A stretch of DNA of 64,000 bases from Hemicentrotus pulcherrimus (Eukaryota > Echinodermata > Echinoidea > Camarodonta > Strongylocentrotidae): positions 250,400 through 314,399 of the forward strand of contig BEXV01000119.1 in assembly GCA_003118195.1 (NCBI GenBank). Direction: 5' to 3'. The first letter of the stretch is position 1. Every line of letters begins with the position of its first letter. The notes beneath the pieces are model-generated. The model was not told the DNA's origin. It worked only from the letters and a program-made list of their open reading frames with translations, and did no database searches. Both the position numbers and the translations under genes were made by a program. Of this stretch, positions 1-12,500 are shown one piece after another.

Positions 1-352
1 CCCCCCCCCGAGTTTTACGATAAACATGACATATTTAGAATATGAAGGTATTTGAAGAGCCATGCTTTTCAGGGAACATGTCTTATCTGATGTTCTTCCA
101 CACTTGCATAATAACCAATGATAAAGTTCACAGATTATTTTTCACCTCTTCCCAGAACTCAACCTTCTCTTTAAGGATCAGTGCCTTTCCCAAAGGACAC
201 ATGTGGACTGGCTTGCATACTTCCATCTTATCTCTGTATCAGACATTTTCAAGGCCACTAACAGTGTACTTACCGATGAGTAGTGCAGCTCCATGGATAT
301 CTGTAATGCTGATAAATATTGAACCCCTTTTCATTTCTGTCCTATCCTGCAG
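1..352. other. Intron 3' end upstream of first visible exon
   Basis: No domain-like coding sequence is visible. The region ends in a pyrimidine-rich stretch and the acceptor CTGCAG at 347-352. The open frames here have no recognisable motif. Confidence 0.7.
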
Positions 353-524
353 GTGTTGCGTTTTGTTGAAATATCCCTGCAATCACGTAAGGTCAACCTG
401 CTGTCAACGGACTATGAGCATGGGGCCACTCAAGTGCATCAGGTTCCGATAGACACAAGGATAAACCAGATCACTATCTCTGTCAGTGGTGATAGTAGGA
501 ACGTCACTTTTAGAGACCCTAGTG
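353..524 (+). CDS. HMCN1: Hemicentin exon, post-vWA region part 1
   Basis: The exon opens in frame with [10 protein letters not shown] after acceptor CTGCAG and ends at donor GTAAGG in phase 1. It encodes the start of the conserved segment between the vWA domain and the first Ig. The stretch [19 protein letters not shown] resembles the 'fluctuating beta-sandwich then DPSG' block of vertebrate hemicentins. It belongs to the secreted N-terminal region that is shared by hemicentins and not by other Ig-repeat proteins. Confidence 0.88.
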
Positions 525-3500
525 GTAAGGCCATATCCTCCTTGAGCTGCTTGCTTGAGACAAAGATAGTTTCTCCTTTCAAAATTTGGCTTGTGGCAAT
601 GATTTTAATAATGCAGATGAATGGTGACGGTGATGGTGATGATGATTATGGTGGTAGTGATGATGAAAGAACAAGAGGAATTGTGTCCAAAATTTGAATT
701 TTGTATCACTTCCTCACAATTTTAATATTACCTACCTTCATCTTTTTTCTCTAAGACTTCCATTACTGAGCTCTTAAACAAAAGGATACATTGGTCTTAC
801 CTAATGCCTTAACATTTGAAAGAAAGACAAAATTTGGCCGATTGTGATCCAAACAAAACATTTTAATGCCAACATTACTTAATGAGATGTGCTGCCCACA
901 CAACCCCACGGTCATGGTATGGAAGGGGTAATAATTCTGTTGACTACATGTATTTCAAGATTTAGAGTTTATTCTGCAGTAGGTGTGAGATGTTATCTTT
1001 TTAGTTCTGTTTATGTTTCAATTTCAGTCACTGTATATGTGTTTTCCCTCCCTTTGTGGTGTAAAACGTAACAATGATTTCTGTTGTCCATCTCTTGCAG
1101 GTAGAGACATACCATTGATAAATTCACAAAGATATCACGGTGGGCAGCAGTATTTAGAGGAATTATTAACATTAGAAAATGTGTATGTAGTTGGAATGGT
1201 TGAGCCATCTCCGGGCACCTATGAGCTGATAACAAACTCTAGAGAGGAACACACGGTGCGTGTTACAGCCATCAGTCTTCTGGATTTCGCTTTTGGATTT
1301 GCTAGGAACCCCACGTCGGACTTGAACAATACCTTCCATAGACCCATCAGAGGTAGGTGTAATTTTTGAAGGTTTGTTGTATCCCTATAATTTATGCAAC
1401 TTGGTATTTGATACACTTGAACCTAATTAAATTTGATTACATTAAGTTTGTCAAGCATTGTAATATATGAGACAAATATATATTCAGATCAGGATTTTAC
1501 ACTGATTTTCAAGAAGACTTTGAAAACAAAGCATCTGTGTCAGTGGACACAACTGGAGGAGCAAAAATGAAATCATTTCACAACTCCAGGTTAAAGCATA
1601 TAAGAGTCACTCTGTAATGCCTTGCTTCGGTTGGAGAGAAAGAAAGAGAGAGAGAGAGAGAGGCACACAGTCATTAATTCTATGAATGACAGATAATGAC
1701 ATGCCTTTGTTAAGATATTATGTTTTTATCTCACTACAATACCTAAATCACTGCTTTTTCTATGTTTTTCAGGTGTTCCTTCTAACTTGATGATCGAGGC
1801 CCTTCACCTGAATCCTCCAGGCATCCTGGAGAAGGTGGAGTTCTTGAACCTAAGGGGTGAGACCATCTTTGAGACCCGTCTTACTCAGAGCACAGAGAAT
1901 CCTGATCTTTATATTGCCCCTCGCACCATCCCACCTGATAACTACTTCCACATCATGGTATCAGGTATCGACAGCATGAACTTCAGGTTCCAACGACTCT
2001 CCAAGGCAGCTATCAGTCCTCTTATACCAGGTTAGTGAGTGCTGTCGTGTTTAACAGTGATCCAATGTGTACTCTGACATTAACTTTATGCTTTGTTTTG
2101 TCAACAAAAAAATATGCAAAAAGATGTGTAACATGCTCATGTTTTGAAAGCCTTTTTTTACAATCCTTGTTGCAATGTTTTGAATACACTGTACTCTTAT
2201 TTCTGTAGTCTGCATGTTCGTTGTAAAAACCCAGTAAATCTTTAACGAGTGGCTTATTCAATTTAATCAAAAACTTGAACTTCAGCGATATGACAGCAGG
2301 AGTGTAACTGCAAGAAAAACAAATTTTACCCAATGAAGATTTATTTCACTACACAAAGGTCAGATGAGCTTTAAACCTTGTGGATAATTAGATATGAAAC
2401 AAACAACTTATTTGATAAAGACTTCTCCTCCTCAAATACGAAAAAAACCTATTTTTATGACTAGATCATGACTCAGGAAAATTTAATTATCGTAAATGTT
2501 TCATCCTCTCAATTAAATAGTATCCAAGTCACTGATGAAGTCTGCTTTTGTGCAGAGTGGAAGAAAATGTTTTTCACTATACCAGATGATGTGACAGACA
2601 GACTCATTTATTGTTACTTTGTAATCTTGAATATCTTTAGACCCCCCAACAACCTTCATGCAGAGAAGGACACCAGGTTATTATGGAATGGATGCTGTGT
2701 TGACCTGTGATGTTGAGAGTATGATACCATTCACTGTCCGCTGGATGAGAAGGGGAACTCCCCTAGATGGACCTATTGAATTCATGTAAGTGATTCCTTA
2801 TACGTGTAGATATCTCGGTAAGGTAGCTTAGCAAAATAGTCTAAAGCTCGTTGAAATTAATTTCTTTTTGGAATGAAACTTTGGCTTACATTATGCCTTT
2901 TCAAGATGGTATATCCATTTAACAGCTCTATATGCTAAAAATGTGTTTCTAACTCTGTATGATAAAATTCTGATTGCCAACAATTATGCATTATGCATTC
3001 CGGATGCATCTTTTTTTGTGTGCGTCTACATTTGACTAAGCTATCACACCAATGTGGCTGACACCAGATCAACTACAGACAAACACATTTACATAGCATC
3101 AAATGGTCGAAAATCAGTTGGTATGGAGTTGGTTTTGAGTTGGTTTAGCGGTGTGACTAGGATATATGCATGCTATGTGTCAAGTATTCACTGCTAGGAA
3201 ACAAAGAATACTACAGATATAAATAAATGTATGTCTTAAATTATAAGTAAGGTCTTATAGCTATTCAAAGATATGATCTTGCATGCAAAAATAACTAAAT
3301 GAAAAACTCTGCAGTTTTGTGTGAATCATATTGGTGTATAGGTCATTGTTAAATAAATGCGTTAACCAATAGTGAAGTATTACCCGAAATATTTCCTCAT
3401 ATTATTATGTCACTGTAGATGTGTGCCTCTGTCATGAATCTACATTAAAAGATGCTGCATGTAAATTCTGTGAAACAAGGTCTAGTGTTGAAACTATTAT

Positions 3501-6500
3501 TACTGGTAAGACTTTTCTATAATTTTCTTGATTATCTCCATGTCTTGTCTGTTTACAGGGAATCTGGTAGCGCAACTTGGACCATAAAGAATTCTGATAG
3601 CCGAATAGAAGGGGTGTACTCCTGTATAGCAGAAAATGAAGAAGGAAGTGCCCGATCAGAGACCTACCTCGATATCACAGGTATCACACACTGTCATCCT
3701 TGAACCCAAAAATGTCCTTTCGTTGTAACAGTCATGGATTCAGTTTGTCCTCTCTGATATTCTTTTCCATCATGTATTGAAATAAAAATCTGTCCATGTA
3801 CAGTGGACATGAATATTGACCCAAACTCTTGGAAACCGGCAGAGTCCATTTTTTTGCTTGATTTGGGGAATCCAATTGCTGATTGTCCAGTTGACAAAAT
3901 GACATTAAGGGTGAGATAGAAGTAATACACCATGGTCCAATTTGGAAAAAGTGGGGGTTCAGTGCACTGTATGGAAGGCTGATACAGTCAAACCTGTCTA
4001 TAGCGACCGCCCAAGGGAAACACAAAAAGTGGCCTTTGTAGACAGGTGGTCTTTGTAGACAGGTTCCTTTAGTACATGATTCAATGAGAAACCATTTTCA
4101 AAGGAAACAACAAATGTGGCCTTTGTAGACAGGTGGCCTTTGTAGACAGGTGGTCACTAAAGCAGGTTTGACTGTATAAATTTTTCTTTTATTCATCTTA
4201 TATCCCCTATATATTAAGACTCAGTATTGTGAATTACCAGGAGAACATCGGATCAATGAATGTCCTCCATTTCATTATAGTTTTGCCTTTAGCATTCTCC
4301 ATTTTTAGTCTTGTTCTGTATACATGTACTATGAGTATTAAGAGCTTACCTTTAACTTGAAATCCATGCCCTCTCCTCCTGTTTGTGATTTAGTTTTGTT
4401 TTACTTGGTATGTAGAAGTGTTGTAGTCGAGTGGTTTAAGCACTTAACTTGAAATTCAAAGGTCATGGTTCGATCCCTGACAAGGCATTATTTTTCATTT
4501 GCCACACTCGACCAAGGTGAGTTAAATGGGTACCTGGCAGGAATCAATTCCTTGAAATGCTTTAGCACTGTAATGGCAGCTAGGCTAAAGCCGGGGTAAT
4601 AATCAATACTCCTCGGAATAGAATTTCTAGATAGATGGTGCTATAGACATGCCTATAATTATTATTAATTATTATGCATTGACACACTTTGAGAATAAAT
4701 GAATCAAGTACCAGTTTCATTACTGAATTATGTATAGATATAATGAAGTTGAATGATTTTTTTTGATTACAGAACCACCGCCAGTGATTGCCAGACCTTA
4801 CAACACATCAGTTCTACCTGGTAGTGATGGTGTCTTGTCATGTTTTATCTCCAGCACTGTAGAGTATAACATAACATGGGATAAACCAAATACATTGGTG
4901 TCCCTACAAGGCCACAACAGAGTAAGTTTCCACTGTTTTAAATTTTAAGTTTGCAAAACTTCAAGTTACAAATAATGATCCAATATTAAACAAAGACAAG
5001 TGTTCACACTGGACTGAAATAATGAGTAATCAGAGTTCAAAACTACAAGCCAAGAAAAGATTCATTTAGAATTACAAGCTGAAGTAACCTCAAAGTTAAT
5101 TGTATCGGCACGGCACATACCTTTAGGGATTGGGTATCGTTGCCTCAGATTCTGAAAAATAATCCTGGATTTAGCTCATGCTGCAATCATAATTATAAAC
5201 CTTTAGGTCAGTCAGGAATCCCATGACTTTTACAAGCCGATCACCTGTCTGATTATCAAGATATTTATGACTGGAATTAGAAATGTCAAATACTGTTTGC
5301 CAAACAGTGTTGTACAACACTACAGTCTATTGGGGAAAATGAGTATGATAAAAACCGGTCACTCAAAGATTTTTACTTTTGCGAAGCACTTCATGATCAT
5401 TTTGAAACGCAGTGATTTAAAGGCTTTAATTACACCATAGCACAGACGCTGATAATATGTAGGGCCACGCGTCTCAGATTTGTAAAACTGGAAACATTGT
5501 TGAACAATGCCTTTGAGTATGGAACCCCTGCTGCTCCTAGTTTTGTGCTAACCTGAAGATCGCTTGTGGTTTATAACTTCAAGTGAGTGTGTTCACCTAA
5601 TCCCTAACTATAAGATAAATTCAATGTTAACCACGACCTAAACTTAAAGATACAGGACTGTTGTATGAACCAATCTTATCTAAAATGTATACCACTGGAA
5701 GTCATACTGACTTAATATGGACGTGCATATGGAGGAAAAAGGGAGAGTCGGATCCAATTTATCAAATTTACAGCATTGTAGAGTGTTTCATTACATATAA
5801 AACATTGAAAAACAAAAACAATGTTAAAAAAAACATTCAAATACATGGTGTTGAAATATTAAACAGTGTCCGTTATCTATCTAATAGATAACTTTTAGCA
5901 TAGTGAGGTATGTAGAGTTTATCATCAAATAGAAAACTTTGAAGAAAAGAAAACAGGTTGTTGAAGGTTCCCAATCTTGAGAGTTATTAAGTTATCTATC
6001 TTGTCAATAACCTTTAGAACTATAGGTTGCAGTGACGCATGTATGTACATGTTATGTCAAAAATGAGAGATTTTTTAGAAATAGCATTGTAGAGTGTATC
6101 ATCACATGGAGAAAAAAATGATAAACAAGTATTGAGTTGAAAGTTCACAACAGAGAAAGTAATCTATCTGATGGACTTGTAACTTTTGGCTCTGAATTAC
6201 GTGACTTGAGCATCGCAACAAAGAGTTGCAGTTGTCTTGTGTGTAGCATAGAGTATTATCATCATTAATCATCATCAACTTGTTGAGTAGATTGATAGAG
6301 GTATGTACTCGCATAGAAGGTTCCGTGCATGGGGTTATACATGTCATCCATTATTCTTCATGCTTCTTCACAGTTAAGCTCTAGAATACCAGGGGGTGTT
6401 TCACAAAGACTAAGATAGACTTTAAGTTGGACTTAACAATGACAGGCCGTTCATGCCACTGTTTGCTCTCACCATTAACTGGCATTAGTCTCTCAAGGGA

Positions 6501-9500
6501 TGTACAAATCATGTTCACAAATCTACAAAGTCCTAAAGATCATAGTTGAGAGACCAATGGTGAGAGCAACCAGTGGTATGACAGCCTGCCATAATTAAGT
6601 CCAACTTAAAGATGATCTTAGTCTTTGTGAAACACTCCCCTGGTATTCTATAGCACGTCAACTAGTCTACTCACAAGCCGCTTCTTTGTTATTTAAGAGT
6701 ATATATAAACTTGCAACGTCTTTTGAAATATGTTACAATTGAGACTCACTTTTGCATGTAGTGTAGCAACAAGGAACTGCTAACATACAGGACAAAATAT
6801 TTGTTTGTTGATTGGTACACTTTAAACCATTCCTAAGAAACACATGGTCTACTTCCTATCATGACCTCAATGCAGTGACATGAGAGGGTCTGTACCAAAT
6901 TGTAAACGGAAATCTCAAGGAAATTCAGAATCATGGGTAATCCATTGTTGTATCGGCAATTGCAATATTGGACACACTCCAGAGATATCATATTGGCTGA
7001 TTTGATTTAGGAATTTCAATTGAGTTAGGAAGAATTGGTTATGTACTGATTCCCCTGTAGTGTGGTATGCCATTTGATTTCCTCTTGTGGATAGGCGGAT
7101 ATATGAAAAAGATGTGATAATGAACAAAAGGGAAGAATATGGGATGGGAAAGAGGGAATAGAGGATGGGGATCGACGAGAATAAAGACGAAAACGATGAC
7201 AGTAGAGAGTTATAAGAATCTTGCTGATATTTTGGCATAGAATAAAATGTTGAATAAATGCCAAATGTCATTTTTTATTTGAGTCTTGCCAATTCATTCC
7301 GACAAAACAATTACAATGTATTATTGTTAGATTCACAGCAGACAAAAATAAACTTGTTATCATACTGGTTCATAAATAAAAAATAAAAAAAATCTCAAAT
7401 GTATGAACTTGTGGACATTGACCTCTAAGGATATGATAGATTTTATGTAGATTCTAAATGTCTTTTTTTTTGGTATTCCACTTAAATTTTGATCAAACCT
7501 TATTCCATAGGTAAGCCTGATGAATAATGGCTCCCTTGTTATCCAAGACGTTCACCCTGGTGATGCTGGCTCCTACCGTTGTCGAGCATGGAATGAAGGA
7601 GGAGTCACTGAAGAACATGTCTATCTTTATGTGCAAGGTATGGGATCGAGCCTTGATTCAGCATCCTTCAGCCAGAAGGGCGTTAACCCTGTGTTAAAGT
7701 ATATATGAGTTAACACCCATCTGGCTCCAAACAGATGGTTTAATTGTGTATCTTCTAACTACATCAATTTATGAATAATAATTCATCAGTTAATTAATTG
7801 ATGTATTGAAATTCAGGGCCCCATGTCACAAAGCTAGTCATCAGTAACAAATGACAGTTATTGTTATAAGCTAATGAAATCCTTGCTTCTGATTGGTTAT
7901 CGGCAGATTTTTCACTGATTTTTGTCATTTGTCATTGAAAAAAAGGCTTTGTGAAACAGTACCCAGGACTCTTAAATCATGGACATCACTAAATGTAACT
8001 GTTTTTGCATTACGGATGCATCCTTTCATGCATCTTCATTTTGCTTAGCTACCCTATGTAAGCTGTAGCCTGTGTCTGACTGTTTATACTTGACCTTTAT
8101 CATTCCAATGTAGAACGACCTCAAATCAACGCCTACCAAGGCAACGTGACCTTCACGTCCAGTCAGAACATCACCCTGCGTTGCTCGGCCGATGGCTACC
8201 CACTCCCTGAGCTCCACTGGCTGAAAGACGGCCAGGAGCTGCCCATTGTGCCCGGGACTAGGCGCGGAGAGATCGTCCACCACATCACAAATGCCTCCAG
8301 AGAGGACCAGGGAATATACACCTGCCTGGCAAGCAACACGGCCGGCTCAGACTTACTCAACGTCTATGTATCCTACCACGGTAAGAACGATCGAAGATTC
8401 ATAAGATCCCTAGTCGTCAGTTACCAAGTCCTGATACCTATCTGTTCCAAGCTTTTCAGTTTGGGAGTTGGAAGGGCGTAGACTCATTCTTGTTCAGCTT
8501 GAACTCAACACCCTACTGGCTCTCAGCATACAATAACATGTTTATACCTATGTTTATAATGTATGCAATTATATTATTATGTATGGACAAAACAACTTGA
8601 AAAATAAAAAGAATCTGGATATTGTATAGACCATGTAGGATTCTGACCTGTGTGTACCGGTATCTCTTTTCATGGTGATTGATTAATACCAACTGGTGTA
8701 CCTATCTCTACAAACATAGTTTTCAGCAATATTTAATCTGGTCAATGTGAATATGCCAATTTCTACCTTTTTATTCAGAGAATAGACTTATTTTATTGAT
8801 CCCTAATGTGATTACTGGTAGCAATACATGTAACTTCAGTCAATGTTTATATACCAATAAAGATGACTAGTGTCAGAAGGCCTTCCAGAAGAAGCCTCAG
8901 CTTGTTGTCCTGCAGGGTACCATGTATTTACATTTATATGTCACACTTATCTTGTTTAATTCCAGAGCCTCCTCGCATTCAGATGACACAGTACCGTTAC
9001 CTGACCCCGCCCAGTCAGAAGGCAACCCTCTCCTGCCCTACCTCAGGGGTACCCCCTCCTGAGATCACCTGGTTCAAGGGGGACAGAGACCTCAGCAGAG
9101 TCTCCTACACCAGGATCTGGCCTAACGGGGACCTAGACATCATGGGGGTCCAGGACTCTGACTCTGGTTCCTACACCTGTAAGGCTACCAACGAGGCGGG
9201 CGTGGTCACGGAGACAGTTCATCTAGAAGTTGGATGTAAGTATTTAAATTCTTAATCGCGTTCTCCTCCTATCCATACGTATTGAGATTAATAAGTAATT
9301 TATGTCAATCTTTTTCATATAAATATTTGTTATTAATTGTTCACTTTCTTTACATTTGTGTATGTGTTGTACAAAAAGGTTTGTTTGTGACGAATGACTG
9401 AATTTGTTAAGTTTGTATGTTTTTGTTTTTGAGTGTTTGATGTTGGCATGTGTTCTATGTAACTTGCAGGGTTAGTTCCCTTTGAAATTTGTATGAGTTG

Positions 9501-12500
9501 ATCTGAATATTGTTAATGGTGGTCCACTCTTGTAATATGTCAGGGAGAATTGATTTGTTTTGGTATATAAATGTCATGAAATAACTTCATGTCTTGAAAT
9601 GTTAAGAATCCAGTACCTTTACATACAAGTACTGGCAATATGAATGATCCCTTTCAATTTTAAAACTGAAACTTCGCTGGTCTTTCTCTAAGGGTTAAAT
9701 TTGTCAAAAGTGGCTAGGATTTAGATAAGCATATTGAGGAAAATCAGTTAGAATTGAAAGTAAATACTGTAAAACTGGATTAGAAGAAATGGCATGTGGG
9801 TCAAGGATCACAGAAGTGAAACACTTCACTGTTGCTACAAGTTTCTGAGCCATTGCAGCATGTGAGTTCCTCAGTATACCTACAAACCTACAGGCATCAC
9901 TAAAACTTCTAATGACCCCAGATTGAGGGTAAACTGGATTTGTGGAGTGAATTCTCTGATCGATCGGGATCACGCTGCGGGAAAGTGACAAGTCATGACT
10001 GCCGAGGAGATAATTAGACAGTTTATTAGTCCTAATACCGGCTAAGTGCTACGTGGTGACTTTCATTTCCTACCATCTAACCACCGACACTTATAGCTCC
10101 CAAGCATCACCCTGGAGGGTGATTCAAGAGTCTCGATAGTTTCCTCTGCTAGTGTCCGATGCTACGTCTGGCTATCTCAATGCCTCTGATTGTACACTCT
10201 ACATGAACTTCTTGTACCCTCTATCTGCACTTTATTAACCTACCTGTGTTTAGACTGTCCAAGACGTAAGGTACAGCCTTGTTCCCAAGTGCAGCGGTAA
10301 ACCCTGATATATTTTAGTGATGATGAAAGTGTCATACGCTTCATGTTGCCCATCTTATAACAAAGGGGGAAGTGAACACACTTAGGACCTTTGTTGCACG
10401 TAATTATCATACATTTTCACATTTAATTTGTTGTTGTTGTGATGGTCTACCCGATAACATCTGAACAAGTCTTAACTTGTTCTACGTCTACGCCACCTAC
10501 CTGAGTTTACTCTGTTGAAGACAAAATAGAATATAAGATAAGGGATGAGCTGTGTTGAAAAGAAAAAAAAAATTGAATTATAATGTTTCAACCTCAATTG
10601 GACTCTAGTCAGGTTATTTTCATGCATATGAAATCTACCATAGATGCACACATAAGAAACATTAGGCTTTACATGATGTCAATTGGAGATTTGCTGATAA
10701 ACTTCTTTAGATGAAAGAATTATCTGTGTATGCCATGTAAGGTGGAATAAGTCTGATATTTTTAGAATGACTCAAATGCTGCATTCTGGATTCTCAAGTA
10801 AAATAGATAAATGTGACGTTCATGACAAGAATGGCTAAGTTAAATCAGTAGGATTATGGAAATTTAATAGAACAATAGAGTTATATGTAGTGTTTCTATT
10901 TAATAATTTAATTAAAAAAACGAAGATAGTTGGGCAGCTGACACATACGTGTATGCAATATATATTGAAATACAAAATCATCAGATAATAAATTAGAAAT
11001 TAATTATAGAAAATTAATATTTGTTATCAAATGCACATCTTTTGAACAATCCCTTTAAATTTATCAAAAACACAGTTCTAACAGACAGTAGGGCTCTTGT
11101 TACAATTGATGCAACCTTGTCTGTTTTGACAGCTCTAATTGACAGAACTACCTTGTGTACCCTCCAGTCGCAGGGGCCACTCTTTTCCTGAAATCATGGG
11201 TCTGCTACCTCAGTTGTGTATTGGCAATTTGTAGTGAGAGATACAAAATGAAATTAACTTCCCTGCTGGATGCATGGTCTCGGTACAAGTAAATTCAGAT
11301 TGTATTGCCAGTATGTATAGAAAAGAAAATGAAAGACCCTCTAAAGTGTTGGGAGCCCAACAATTTGATGGCAAAATTTCACTTAAATTGTGTAATAATA
11401 TGAAAGAGAATGTCATTTAAGACACAATTCTGCAAGGATTTTCACAACAAATGTGTTTGAAGTCTACTTAGATATTGATGAAATCATGAAAGTCAACAAT
11501 GAGGGTTTCTGCATACAACAGAAAACCCAAATTATGTATTGTCTTCAAACTTATTTTTTTTCAGGAAAATCTTTGCAGAAGTCTGTCTTATTAAAATGAC
11601 ATCCTCTTTAACATTATGAAACAATTGAAATTTTGCCATCAGATTTTGGGCAAATTTGGGGCTCCCAACACTCTAGAGGGACTATTAGCTACAAACATTT
11701 TGATTGATACCACGTGATATGATTGATTTGTGAGTAACCTTAGGGCCAGTTACCAATTATACTGCTTTATTTTTACATGCAAGCAAATTATTGAACAAAC
11801 ATGTCATGAATTCTTTAAAAAACAAAAATTCCAAGTATAATTAATATTACTGTTTTTTCTTGTGTGTAAATTATGAGGGCTTCACAAAACTGGTTTTCCT
11901 GTTTGACCAATTAATACATGCCTAATTTTAGTGAAAAAGTAGTAGGTTTGTTAAGGTACTGTAATCGTTTTACATATCATATACAAAAGGATTGACGCAT
12001 ATGATAAATTGGGCATGAGATCTGAAAAAGGAAAAAACGGTTACAATTTGTCCTTTACTTCAATCAGGAATATAGTTTCAATGTCACCCTGAATTTATCA
12101 ATGTTAATAGGTTTTTACTTTTCTGATAGAAAGTTTTAATGCACTAGTATTGAAACCTGAATCGATCATTCCAATTCTACTTAACTTCTCTCATGATGCA
12201 CACCCTCCCTTGCTATATTAAGCAAAGCATCATGGGAAGGATCATGTGTCATTTTTCTTGGAATGCTAATCATACAGAGAAGAAATGGCAGTCAGATAGA
12301 TCTACCAGGCTCAGAGCTGTCAATCAAATCTCTCATGATGACAAACACCCCGTCTCATCGTCCCTAACCCGTCTTACATGTAGTTTGCATGCACGAACCC
12401 TCATCAGTCGCTGACTCGCTGTGCGTAAAAGCGTCTACACAGTGAGACTAGGCAGACGGCATAGGCTCTCTGGTTTAGCTGCTCAGAACATGACACAGCC

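Larger units (their letters stand above)
4922..7510. other. Intron, 2.6 kb, inside Ig 2
   Basis: 4948-5060 and 5541-5665 resemble two parts of a segment at 15983-16235 (shared GTTTGCAAAACTTCAAG-like and GACCTAAACTTAAAG words), so a dispersed repeat is interrupted here by about 480 bp. From about 5772 to 6300 degenerate units beginning GCATTGTAGAGTGT recur at 5772, 5899, 6085 and 6246. A palindromic MITE occupies 6382-6650. The remainder is AT-rich with nothing recognised. Confidence 0.6.

Noticed and set aside
353..2030. Separate upstream gene
   Set aside because: Phase continuity and hemicentin-specific motifs place these exons in the same gene as the Ig array.
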